Assembly: GCA_963573385.1 (NCBI GenBank)
Contig: CAUYLG010039235.1
Location: forward strand, 1-64,000
Source: Cacajao melanocephalus
Lineage: Eukaryota; Chordata; Mammalia; Primates; Pitheciidae
Direction of reading: 5' to 3'
DNA: 64,000 nucleotides
The number at the start of each line of letters is the position of its first letter. The first letter of the stretch is position 1. The notes beneath the pieces were generated by a model. That model saw only the letters and a program-made list of their open reading frames with translations, was not told where the DNA came from and searched no databases. The position numbers and the translations under genes are program-made. Positions 12,801 through 22,499 of the stretch are shown here, piece after piece.

Positions 12801-13600
12801 CTTCATTTTGTTATGTACCCAGCAGTCACTCAGGAGCAGGTTGTTTAGTTTCCAGGTAGTTGTGCAGTTTTAAGTGAGTTACTAAATCCTGAGTTCTAAT
12901 TTGATTGTACTGTGGTCTGAGAGACTGTTTGTTATGATTTCCATTGTTTTGCATTTGCTGAGGAGTGTTTTACTTCCAATTATGTGGGCAATTGTAGAAT
13001 AAGTGCTATGTGGTGCTGAGAACAATGTATATTTTGTTGATTTGAGGTGGAGAGTTCTGTAGATGTCTATTAGGTCTGCTTGGTCCAGAGCTGAGTTCAA
13101 GTTCTGAATATCCTTGTTAATTTTCTGTTTCATTGATCTCTCTAATATTTACAGTAGGTGTTAAAATCTCTCACTACTACTGTATGGGAGTTTAAGTCTC
13201 TTTATAGGTCTCTAAGAACTTGCCTTATTAATCTGGGTGCTCCTGTATTGGGTGTTTATGTATTTAGGATAATTAGTTCTTCTTGTTGCATTGATCCCTT
13301 TACCATCATATAAAGCCCTTCTTTGTATTTTTTGATCTTTGTTGTTTTAAATCTGTTTTATCAGAGACTAGGATTGGAATCCCTGCTTTTTTTCTGCTTT
13401 TCATTTGCTTGGTAAATATTCCTCCATCTCTTTATTTTGAGTCTGTGTGTGTCTTTGCAGGAGAGATGGGTCTCCTGAATACAGTGCACCAATGAGTCTT
13501 GAATCTTTATCCAATTTGCCAGTCTGTGTCTTTTAATTGGGGCATTTAGCCTATTTACATTTAAGGTTAATATTGTTATGTGTTAATTTGATCCTGTCAT
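9816..13600 (-). pseudogene. L1 ORF2 relic (endonuclease / reverse transcriptase)
   Basis: The initiation codon is the complement of 'cat' at 13598-13600, in the usual L1 ORF2 start context. The sixth codon is already TAA, so the frame is dead at its beginning. Surviving pieces show the domains in order. An endonuclease segment at 12882-13133 has the catalytic SDHS near its end. A reverse-transcriptase segment at 11996-12316 carries the conserved [13 protein letters not shown] motif, with the usual glycines changed. A longer piece at 11345-11767 carries TRQGCPLS and the catalytic FADDM, and a C-terminal piece lies at 9799-10134. The region is about 3.8 kb, close to full length. ORF2 of a working L1 nicks target DNA and reverse-transcribes L1 RNA. 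This copy cannot. Confidence 0.9.
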
Positions 13601-13679
13601 TTTGATGTTAGGTGGTAATTTTGCCCTTTAGTTGCTGCAGTTTCTTCATAGTGTTGATGATCTTTATAATTATCTTTAT

Positions 13680-14698
13680 AATTTGGTATGTTCTTGCAGT
13701 GGCTGGTACTAGTTTTTCCTTTCCGTATTTAGTGCTTTATTCAGGATCTCTTCTAAGACATGCTTGGTGGTGACAAAATCTCTCAGCATTTGCTTGTCTG
13801 TAAAATATTTTATTTCTCCTTTGCTTATAAAGCTTAGTTTGGTTGAATATGAATTTCTAGGCTGAAAATTCTTTTCTTTAAGAATGTTGAATAGTGGCCC
13901 CCATTGTCTTCTGGATTGTAGGTTTTCTTCAGAGAGATCCTCTGTTAGTCTCATGGGCTTCCCTTTTTCAGTAACCCAACCTTTCTTTCAGGCTGCCTTT
14001 AACATTTTTTTCTTTATTTCAACTGTGGTGAATCTGTTGATGATGTGTCTTGAGGTTGGTCTTCTTGAGGAGTATCTTTGTAGTGTTATCCCTAATTCCT
14101 GAATTTGAATTTTGGCCTGTCTTGCTTGGTGGGAAAGTTCTCTTGGATAATATCCTGAAGAGTGTTTCCCAGCTTGGTTCCATTCTCCCTGCCACTTTCA
14201 GGTACAAAAATCAAATGTAGGTTTGGTCTTTACACATAGTCCTATTTCTTAGAGGCTTTATTCCTTTTTATCCTTTTTCTCTAATCTTGTCTTCATGTTT
14301 TATTTTATTAAGTTGATCTTCATTCTCTGATATCCTTTCTTTTGCTTGATGGATTTGTCTATTGATACTAGTGTATGCTTCACAAAGTCCTCATGATGTG
14401 TTTCTCAGCTCCACCAGGTCATTTATGTTCTTCTCTAAACTGGTTTTTCTTGAAAATGATTAGCAATTCCTCTAATCATTTTCAAGGTTCTTAGCTTCCT
14501 TGCATTGGGTTAGAACATGCCCCTTTAGCTTGGAGGAGTTTGTTATTACCCACCTTCTGAAGCCTAATTCTGTCCATTCATCAGACTCATTCTCCATCCA
14601 GTTTTGTTTCTTTGCTGGCAAGGAGTTGTGATCCTTTGAAGAAGAAAAGGCATTCTGGTTTTTGGAATTTTCGGCCCTTTGCACTGGTTTGTCCTCAT
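13680..14698 (-). pseudogene. L1 ORF1 relic (RNA-binding protein)
   Basis: The likely start codon lies at 14696-14698 (complement). A one-base loss shortly downstream puts the first codons out of frame with the rest. The N-terminal part is readable at 14472-14684 (for example NWMENESDEW). The conserved C-terminal part is readable at 13709-13954 (LSFISKGEIKYFTDKQMLRD), ending early. The expected stop near 13690 is altered. In active elements ORF1p forms trimers that coat L1 RNA. Frameshifts and stops between the two readable parts make this copy non-functional. Confidence 0.85.
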
Positions 14699-14699
14699 C

Positions 14700-16073
14700 T
14701 TCATGGATTTATCTTTATCTTCCTTTGGTGTTTGATGTTGTTGACCTTCGGATGGGGTTTTATAGTGGACATCCTTTTTGTTGATATTGTTGCTAATCCT
14801 TCCTGTTTGTTAGTTTACCTTCTAACAGTCAGGCCCCTCTGCTGCAGGTCTGCTGGAATTTGCTGGAGATCTACTGCAGACCCTGTATGCCAGGTTATCA
14901 CTAGCAGAGGCTGCAGAACAGCAAAGATTGCTGCCTGTTCATTTCTCTGGAACTTCATCCCATAGGAGCACCTGCCAGATGTCAGTCAGAACTCTCCTGT
15001 ATGAGGCCTCTTTCAACCCCTGCTGGGAGATGTCTCCCAATCAGGGGGGATGGGTGTTAGGGACCCACATAAGGAGGCAGTCTGTCCTTTAGCAGAGCTC
15101 AAATGCTGTGCTGGAAGATCTGCTGCTCTCTTTAGAGCCAGCAGGCAGGAACGTTTAAGTCTGTTGAAGCTGCACACACAGCTGCCCCTTTCTTCAGGTG
15201 CTCTGTCCCAGGAAGATGGGAGTTTTATTTATAAGGTCCTAACTGGGGCTACTGCCTTTCTTTCAGAGATGACCTGCCCAGAGAGGAGGAATCTAGAGAG
15301 GCAGTCTGACTACAGTGGCTTTGAGGAGCTGTGGTGAGCTCCACCCAGTTTGAATTTTCCTGGGACTTTGTTTACAGTACGAGGAAAAAACTGCCTACTC
15401 AGTTCTCAGTAATGGTAGATGTCCCTCTCTCAATTAAGCTTGAGAATCCCAGGTCAACTTCAGACTGCTGTGCTGGCAGTGAAAATTTCAAGCCAGTGGA
15501 TCTTAACTAGCTGGGCTCCATAGTTGTGGGATCCACTGAGCTAGACCACTTGGCTCCCTAGCTTCAGCCCCCTTTCCAGGGGAGTGAAATGTTCTGTCTC
15601 ACTGGCATTCCAGGCACCAATAGGGCATGGAAAACCAACCAACCAACCAACCAAACTAACAAACAAAACCTCCTGCAGCTAGCTTGGCTCTGCCCAAACA
15701 GCTGCTCAGTTTTGTGCTTGAAACCCAGTGCCCTGATGGCTTAGGCCCCTGTGGGAATCTCCTGGTCTGTGGGTTGTGAAGACTGTGGGAAAAGTGTTGT
15801 ATCTGGGCCGGATAGCATCATTCCTCACAGCACAGTCCCTCATGGCTTCTTTTGGCTAGGTGAGGGAGTTTCCCAACCCCTTGCACTTCCTGAGTGAGGT
15901 GACGCCCTACCCTGCTTTGGCTCACCCTCCGTGGGCTGCACCCACTCTAACCAGTCCCAGTGAGATGAGCTGGGTACCTCAGTTGGAAATGTGGAACTCT
16001 CCCGATTTCTGTGTTGATCTTCCTGAGAGCTGCAGGCTGGAGCTGTTCCTATTCGGCCATCTTGCCAGCCATC
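14700..16073 (-). promoter_or_regulatory. L1 5' UTR with sense and antisense promoter region
   Basis: The whole L1PA 5' UTR is present in order, GC-richer than its surroundings. The YY1-type site at the very 5' end, complement of 'ggccatcttg' at 16055-16064, is intact. L1 5' UTRs are known to hold a sense promoter and, within the first several hundred bases, an antisense promoter. Here the antisense promoter would fire rightward into the sequence beyond 16074. Whether this old copy is active cannot be told from sequence. An (AACC)n expansion at about 15630-15668 lies where primate L1s carry the antisense ORF0 start, and it brings in a stop after about ten codons. Confidence 0.75.
15630..15668. 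repeat. (AACC)n-type simple repeat inside L1 5' UTR
   Basis: Repeated 'aacc' units followed by 'aaac' units replace an A-run found in the L1PA consensus. It is a local expansion specific to this copy. Confidence 0.8.
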
Positions 16074-16085
16074 TCAAAGGGTATC
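16074..16085. repeat. Right target-site duplication of full-length L1
   Basis: 'tcaaagggtatc' pairs with 9588-9599 and defines the 5' boundary of the L1. Confidence 0.7.
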
Positions 16086-16785
16086 TTAAAACTTACAGTC
16101 TAGTTTATAGACAAGAGCAGAAATAAAAAGGAAAAAATGTCTTATCCAAGATTTATCCAGATATTTCAACTTTCAGAGTTGGATATACTTTTAAGCAGAT
16201 GACTCCACACATGACCAAAGTGTCATTCAGAAAATATTTTGCCAATTTGTGAATTCTAAAACATGATAAAGCAGATTTGGCACCTCCCTTTTTGATTCCC
16301 ATTTCATGAATATTGATTAGGTGCCTGCTTAAATTTCTCTCTCTAAAACAATTACAGATAATGTAAAAGTAATAATCATTACTTTGTGAGAAAACATACA
16401 AGTTTTTCCTCTCTTAAAAGAAAGATAGCATTGTAAAAAATGGTGCTAAATAGTTGGGTGTAATTACAAATTTATCTATACCAGCAGAAAATGCAATTTA
16501 ACATATAATATTGGAAATATACAAGAAAGGACTTTCCTGTGCTATTTTCTGCAGTTGGAGTTTGAACTAAAATTTTTCACAGGTTTCCAAGTATTTAAAT
16601 TACACAAGTGATTGACTGAGTGGCCTGAAGCATTCAGGAGACAAGCTTTTTTCAGCTCATAATAAAAAAATAAATTTATTTGCAAATGTATATCAAAATC
16701 TGCAGTTTCAACTTTCAGCAGTTTTGGGGATTGTAAGAAACTTTTTTCTGTTAAGTTTAGAGCTGCTTAGCATAGAGATTACCTG
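16086..16785. other. Unique sequence downstream of L1 antisense promoter
   Basis: No gene is seen. Any transcript from the L1 antisense promoter would run into this stretch. Confidence 0.5.
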
Positions 16786-16788
16786 AGG

Positions 16789-16856
16789 CCAAAAAAAAAA
16801 AAAACAAAAACAAACAAACAAAAAAAAAAGGAAAAAGAAAAGAAAAACATGAAGAC
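16789..16856. repeat. A-rich simple repeat
   Basis: An A-run with interspersed C and G (AAAC and AAAG units). No retroelement body is attached that I can recognise. Confidence 0.85.
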
Positions 16857-17660
16857 TGAAATTGGGAAATGGTATTTAAATTAAAATATCTAAGAATAAT
16901 TCTAGACTGGAACATAGCTTTGAGTATTCATCCATCTTAATATTTTAAGCATATGTCTTTAACCCTCCAATTGTCAAATGCCTAATATAGGAAATAATTG
17001 ATGAACAGAGCAATTGCCATTAAAAATGTTCCTAGAACTCTTAACAACTGTCAGTGAAGGGCTGTTCTACAGGTAACCTGTTAAAACGCAGAAAGGAAAT
17101 GAGGAGTGGAAATCTGTTTCTTCATTTCTTACTGTTATTTCTACAAAGTCTATATTTAAAATATTCACTCAAAATCTTGCTCTAAAATAGTGTTTCGTAC
17201 CTCAAGCTTTATATTTCTGGTTAATATTCTTAAAGCTCTTAAAATATCTTGCTATGAAACATTCCTGTACATAATCAAACTAAGGCTTTAGGGATTTCAT
17301 TCAGATTTAAAATTTTTTTTCCCTAAATCCAAAACCATTTCTTTGACTTTGGATTCCATATTTGATACAATTATAGCAACTGCTTTGAGGTCTCCTTTAT
17401 CTCTTATCTGTGGGTTAAGAACTACATAAAGGTTACTCAGTTGTGCCCTTAGGGCATATATTTTGGCCATGATGGCTCAAAAGTTATAATTAGCATCCAA
17501 TACACTTTAGACAGCTTCTCTTAGTCTCAATAAAAATAACCCATCCTCGCTTTTTATTTTACTTTTAATCAAGTCTGAATCAAAGATTTGGTGACAAAAT
17601 ATTTTATCAAAAAATGATAGAATTTTCTTTGAACACAACTTCAGTGTTATATTATTTAGG
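16857..17660. other. Unique AT-rich sequence, no gene seen
   Basis: No repeat or coding signal was recognised. Confidence 0.55.
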
Positions 17661-17664
17661 ACTT

Positions 17665-18010
17665 TAGTTTGAGTATGAGGGAAAATCCAACTCAAACTGA
17701 TTTAAAGCAAAATGTCAGGTTTTTCACTTATGTAACTGTTAAGTACCAAGGGTAATGTTGCTTTCAAGGGAGCTTAGTTTTTGTTCGTCACTTCTCCACT
17801 CTCCACTATAAGTGCACTTCCTTCTTAGTATTGTTGACAGATGGTCACACCAACTTTAGCCCATATCTACTTGATTGAAGTTATATAGAAAGAGTGTCTC
17901 CTTTTATTTCACAAGTTTTATCAAGTCTTGTCGTAGGGCTTTTGATTGAGTTGTATGTACATCCTTGAAACAATTTCTGTGGCTAGAACATGAAACATAG
18001 ATGGGTTTAA
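17665..18010 (+). repeat. Ancient interspersed repeat, family not assigned
   Basis: The string 'aaaatccaactcaaactgat' followed by 'gcaaaatgtcagg' and later 'acaatttctgtggctagaac' resembles a widespread old mammalian repeat that I believe is a DNA-transposon relic. A similar piece occurs at 57320-57420. I cannot name the family with confidence. Confidence 0.4.
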
Positions 18011-18244
18011 GTCAACAAGGACTGAATTCTGGAGTTATTTTTGAGGTCAATCAATTTGAAAGTACATAGATGGAAAACATGGGAAAAATGTTAATCATTA
18101 GAAGTATGAATGCATGCTTGGTTGCCAAAAGTAAATATATTTATGAAAGCTGTATCTTACACATTTTTATAAGCTGTAATACAACTATATTACTATCAAC
18201 ATATTCCACACTTTTGGTTTCTCTGTAACACATAGGCTATTTAT

Positions 18245-18254
18245 AAAGAATTTT
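18245..18254. repeat. Left target-site duplication, 5'-inverted L1
   Basis: 'aaagaatttt' is exactly repeated at 19610-19619, flanking the L1 that lies between. Confidence 0.75.
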
Positions 18255-18592
18255 ACTGTACAGAAGGTCTTAAGTTTAATTAGATCCCATTTGTGTATTT
18301 TGGTTTTTGTTGCCATTGCTTTTGATGTTTTAGTCATGAGGTCGTTGCCTATGCCTATGTCCTGAATGGTATTGCCTAGGTTTTCTTCTAGGTTTTTGTG
18401 GTGTTAGGTCTATGTTTAAGTCTTTACTCTATTTGGAGTTAATTTTTGTATAAGGTGTAAGGAATGGACCCAGTTTCAGCTTTCTGCACACGGCTAGCCA
18501 GTTTTCCTAACATGATTTATAAAATAGGGAATTTTTTCCCCCATTGCTTGTTTTTGTTAGGTTTGTCAAAGATCAGATGGTTGTAGATGTGT
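18255..18592 (-). mobile_element. L1, inverted 5' segment (twin priming)
   Basis: This segment is L1 ORF2 sequence in reverse orientation. Its left end corresponds to the ORF2 stretch just upstream of the first base of the forward segment at 18593. The two pieces therefore join in the consensus without detectable loss, and only the orientation of this piece is flipped. That is the product expected from twin priming during target-primed reverse transcription. Confidence 0.9.
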
Positions 18593-19609
18593 AAGAAACA
18601 ATCATTAGAGTGAACTGGCAACCAACAGAATGGGAAACATTTTTTGCAATCTACCCATCTGAAAAAGGGCTAATATTCAGAATCTACAAAGAACTAAAAC
18701 AAATTAACAAAAAAAAAAAAAAAAAAAAAACCCCAAACAACCCCATCAAAAAGTGGGCAAAGGGTATGAACAGTTTTAAAAAGAAGGCATTTATGCAGCC
18801 AACATATATATCAAAAAATGCTCATCATCACTGGTCATTAGAGAAATGAAATTCAAAACCACATTGAGATACCATCTCACGCCAGTTAGAATGACAATCA
18901 TTAAAAAATCTGGAGACAACAGATACTGGAGAGGATGTGGAAGAATATGAATGCTTTACACTGTTAGTGGGAGTGTAAATTAGTTCAACAATTGTGAAAC
19001 ACCGTGCAGGGATTCCTCAAGGATCTAGAAATAGAAATACCATTTGACCCAGCAATCCCATTACTGGTATATACCCAAACGGTTATAAATCATTCTGTTA
19101 TAAAGACACATTCACACATACGTTCATTTGACACTGTTTACAATAGCAAAGACTTGGAACCAATGCAAATGCCCATTAATGATAGACTGGATAAAGAAAT
19201 GTGGCACATATACACCATGGAATACCATGCAGCCATTAAAAAGGATGAGTTCATGTCTTTTGCAGGGACACAGATGAAACTGCAAACCACCACTCAGCAA
19301 ATTGACACAAGAACAGAAAACCAAACACTGCATGTTTTCTCCAATAAGTGGGTGTTGAACAATGAGAGCACATGGACACAGGGAGGAGAACATCACACAC
19401 TGTGGCCAGTTGGGTGGTGGGGGCACTAGGGGAGGGATAGCAGGAGGTGGGAGGAGTGGGGTGGGATAGCATTAGGAGAAATACCTAATGTAGGTGACTG
19501 GGGTATGGATGCAACAAACCACCACAGTGGCATGTGTATATCTATGTAACAGTCCTGTACAATCTGCGTATGTATCCCAGAATTTAAAATATAATTTAAA
19601 AAAAAAGAA
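18593..19609 (+). mobile_element. L1, forward 3' segment of the same insertion
   Basis: ORF2 3' portion, 3' UTR and A-tail. The start reads 'gaaacaatcattagagtgaa'. A run of about 20 A at 18710-18730 is an internal expansion. Frames at 18610-18849 and 19004-19429 hold ORF2 C-terminal pieces (for example [15 protein letters not shown]), separated by frameshifts. The tail ends at the right target-site duplication (19610-19619). Confidence 0.92.
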
Positions 19610-19641
19610 AAAGAATTTTTAAATATCCAAATGGTGGGTTA

Positions 19642-20038
19642 TATTAGTCTGCTCAGGCTGCTGTAATAAAAATACCATTGATTGAGCATTTGAAACACCA
19701 GAAATTAATTTTCATACAGTTCTGGAGACTGCAAATCAAAGATCAAGGTGCCAGCAAAGTTGGTGATTGGTGAGGGCTCTCTCATTTGTTTGCAGATGGC
19801 CACCTTCTCTCTATGTGCTCACATGACCTTTATTCAGTGTGTGTAGTGGGGGCTGGGGAACTGAGTACTCTCTGGTGTCTCTTCTTATAAGAACACTAAT
19901 CCTAACAAATCAGGACTCTACCCTTATGATCTTATTTAACCTTAATTACTTATTTAGAGGCCCCATCTCCAGATGTAACCACACTGAGGACAGAGCTTCA
20001 ATATATAAAATTTAGCAGGATATAAGATTCTGTCCATA
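19642..20038 (-). mobile_element. MLT1-type (MaLR) LTR
   Basis: On the plus strand it begins 'ttagtctgctcaggctgctg' and ends near 'ctgtccata', the reverse of an MLT1 LTR. Intermediate blocks ('cagttctggagactg', 'gatcaaggtgccagcaaag', 'cttataagaacactaatcc') are in the right order. No internal region is attached, so it is probably a solo LTR. Confidence 0.85.
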
Positions 20039-20134
20039 ATGTGGGTTTTTTGTTTACTTCTGTGATTAATTTTATAGATTTAATATTTTTATACATTAAA
20101 TATAGCATAGTCCTTAAGGAGACACTACTAACTA

Positions 20135-20260
20135 GTTGAATGTTCGTGAGCATTTTGCCTAATATCTCTGTGTTCTAGTTTTCTTACCTTTAAATGTTGA
20201 CATTATCAGCACCTACCTAACAGGGTTTTAGAGGATTAAAAGAACCTGGATGAGATTAGA
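20135..20260 (+). repeat. MIR, left part
   Basis: Blocks such as 'ttttcttacctttaaatg' and 'cctaacagggttttagagga' follow the MIR core. The 3' end of the same MIR resumes at 20549. Confidence 0.65.
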
Positions 20261-20262
20261 AA

Positions 20263-20548
20263 CTATTATTCAAAGTGAAGAGACTCAGGAATGGAAAAGC
20301 AAACATCATATGTTCTCACTGATATGTGGGAGCTATAAGGACACAAAGGCATAAGAATGATACCACGGACTTTGGGGACTTGGGGGAAAGAGTGGGGAGG
20401 GCAGGAATAAAAGACAATATATATGGTGCAGTGTATACTGAACGGGTGATCAGGAACCAGGTTTTCACAAATCTCCAATAAAGAACTTATGTAACCAAAT
20501 ACCACCTGTATCCCAGTAACTTATGGAAAAATAAAAAATAAATATATA
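20263..20548 (+). mobile_element. 5'-truncated L1 (L1PB/L1MA-type) 3' end
   Basis: It opens near 'gaagagactcaggaatgg' and contains the 3' UTR blocks 'ggactttggggacttggg' and 'aaataccacctgtatccc' of the L1PB/L1MA group, ending in an A-rich tail. It splits an MIR element. The short repeat 'aaactatt' / 'aaagctatt' at the two edges may be a decayed target-site duplication. Confidence 0.85.
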
Positions 20549-20592
20549 AAGCTATTCCTTGCACATAGAAAATTCTTAGTAAATATTACTTT
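20549..20592 (+). repeat. MIR, right part
   Basis: 'ttgcacatagaaaattctta' then 'gtaaatatta' matches the MIR 3' end, which completes the copy interrupted at 20260. Confidence 0.6.
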
Positions 20593-21235
20593 TTTGGTTT
20601 TGTTTTTCTCCTTTTTTAAATTTTTAAATTTTTTTTATTTCAGTAGGTTTTTTGGGAAACAGGTGGTGTTTCATTATATGAATAAGTTTCCTTGTGGTGA
20701 TTTCTGAGATTTCAGTGCACCTATCACCTGAATAATGTACACTGTATCCAATATGTAGTCTTGTTCCTCACCATCTGCCACATTTCCCCCGAGTCCCTGA
20801 AGTCCCATATATCATTCTTCTACCTTTGTGTTCCCACACCTTAGCTCCCACATAAGTGAGAACATATGGTATTTGGTTTTCCATTCCTGAATAATAGTCT
20901 CCAATTCCATTGAGGTTACTATGAATGCCATTATTTTGTTCCTTTTTATAGCTGAGTAGTAGTCTATGGTCTAGCTACTAAGTACATTTTCTATATCCAC
21001 TCATTGATTGATGGGCATTTGGGCTGGTTTCATATTTTTGCCATTGGAAATCATACTGCTATAAACATGCATGTGCAAGTATCTTTTTAATATAATGGTT
21101 TCTTTTCCTCTAAGTGGATACTTAGCAGTGGGATTGCCGGAACAAATGGTATATTTATTCTATTTTCAGTTCTTTAAGGAATCTCCACACTGTTTTCCAT
21201 ACTGTTAAAGTAGTTTGCATTCCCATCAGCAGTGT

Positions 21236-21252
21236 AAAAGTGTGCTCTTTTT
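21236..21252. repeat. Left target-site duplication of nested L1
   Basis: 'aaaagtgtgctctttt' matches 'aaaagtgtgcccttttt' at 22483-22499 with one substitution. These copies bound the whole nested insertion. Confidence 0.9.
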
Positions 21253-21469
21253 TGAAAAGTGTCTGTTCATATCTTTTGCCCACTTTTGAATGGGTTTGTT
21301 TGTTTTTTCCTTGTATATCTGCTTTAGTTCTTTGTAGATTCTGGATATTAGCCCTTTGTCAGATGGGTAGATTGCAAAATTTTTTTCCCATTCTGTTGGT
21401 TGCTGGTTCACTTTGATGATTGTTTCTTTTGCTGTGCAGAAACTCTTAAGTTAAATTAGATCCCATTTA
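21253..21469 (-). mobile_element. Nested L1, inverted 5' segment
   Basis: Reverse-oriented ORF2 sequence (for example [19 protein letters not shown] on the minus strand). It corresponds to the ORF2 stretch just upstream of the forward segment, with about 16-20 bases of consensus lost at the join. This is a typical twin-priming product. Confidence 0.9.
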
Positions 21470-22292
21470 AGGTTAACAAACATATGAAAAAATGCTCATC
21501 ATCACTGGTCATTAGAGAAATGCAAATCAAAACCACATTGAGATACTAACACATGCCAGTTAGAAAGGCGATCACTAAAATATCTGGAGACAACAGATGC
21601 TAGAGAGAATGTGGAGAAAAAGGAACACTTTTACATTGTTGGTGGGAGTGTAAATTAGTTGAACCATTGTGGAAGACAGTGTGGTGCTTCCTGAAGGACC
21701 TAGAAATAGAAATTCCATTTGACCCAGCAATCCCATTACTGGGTATATACCCAAAGGATTATAAATTGTTCTGTTATAAAGACACATGCACATGTATGTT
21801 TATTGCAGCACTGTTTACAATAGCAAAGACCTGGAACCAACCCAAATGCCCATTAATGATAGACTGGACAAAGAAAATGTGGCACACATACACCATGGAA
21901 TACTATGCAGCCATAAAAAATGATGAGTTCGTGTCCTTTGTAGGGACATGGATGAATCTGGAAACTATCATTCTCAACAAACTGACACAAGAGCAGAAAA
22001 TCAAACACCGCATATTCTCACTCATAGGTGGGTGTTTAACAATGAGAACACATGGACACAGGGAGGGGAACGTCACACACTGGTGTCTGTTGGTGGGTGG
22101 GGAGCTAGGAGAGGGACAGAGTAGGGTGGGGATGTTGGGGAGGGATAACATTGAGATAAATGCCTGCTGTAGGTTATGGGGGGATGGAGACAGCAAACTA
22201 CCATGGCATGTGTGTACCTATGCAACAATCTTGCAAGATCTGCACACGTACCCTAGAACTTAAAGTACAATTAAAAAAAAACTGAAAAAAAA
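21470..22292 (+). mobile_element. Nested L1, forward 3' segment
   Basis: ORF2 C-terminus, 3' UTR and the first A-rich tail (22272-22292). A frame at 21667-22263 keeps 198 residues including WNQPKCPLMIDWTKKMWHTY. It is the ORF2 C-terminus read on into 3' UTR. The insertion does not stop at this tail, because non-L1 sequence follows before the second A-tail. Confidence 0.92.
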
Positions 22293-22482
22293 TCAGTTTT
22301 CTACTTCAGAAAATTAATAAAAGTTACAGGAGCCAACAAAAGGTGAAGGAGAGAGCTATTATCCATTATCCAAGTTCTTTTCAAGGAGAAAGAGCTGAAC
22401 TTTTGAGTTATCAATGTGAAGAATGTCAAAGAGACAGGTCATAGAATTTAAAAATTAAAAACTTCTTCCATAAAAATAAAAA
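22293..22482 (+). mobile_element. 3'-transduced sequence with second A-tail
   Basis: About 180 bp of non-L1 sequence lies between the L1 tail and the right target-site duplication. It ends in a second A-rich tail (22472-22482). ATTAAA at 22454-22459 lies about 12 bases before that tail, a good position for a variant polyadenylation signal. Because the flanking duplication encloses it, this DNA arrived with the L1, most simply by read-through transcription from the source locus. Confidence 0.85.
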
Positions 22483-22499
22483 AAAAGTGTGCCCTTTTT
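22483..22499. repeat. Right target-site duplication of nested L1
   Basis: Partner of 21236-21252. The host L1 resumes directly after it. Confidence 0.9.

Larger units (their letters stand above)
9600..16073 (-). mobile_element. Full-length L1PA element, inactive
   Basis: The element reads from the 3' UTR at its left end to the 5' UTR at its right end, about 6.47 kb, the length of an intact L1. The 5' terminus keeps the diagnostic L1PA start (reverse complement of 'cggccatcttgcc', about 16054-16066). The order on the minus strand is 5' UTR (16073 to about 14700), ORF1 relic, a short spacer, ORF2 relic and 3' UTR. Both ORFs carry stops and frameshifts, so it cannot mobilise itself. Imperfect 12-bp target-site duplications flank it. 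The tail is short and AT-rich rather than a clean poly-A. The divergence suggests an older L1PA subfamily rather than L1HS. Confidence 0.95.

Noticed and set aside
14612..15337. Plus-strand frames of 117 and 95 codons
   Set aside because: They are antisense readings of the L1 ORF1 start and 5' UTR, without motifs, and do not match a known antisense L1 product.
21667..22263. 198-codon open frame, the longest seen
   Set aside because: It is the L1 ORF2 C-terminus read on into the 3' UTR of a truncated, inverted L1. It is not an independent gene.
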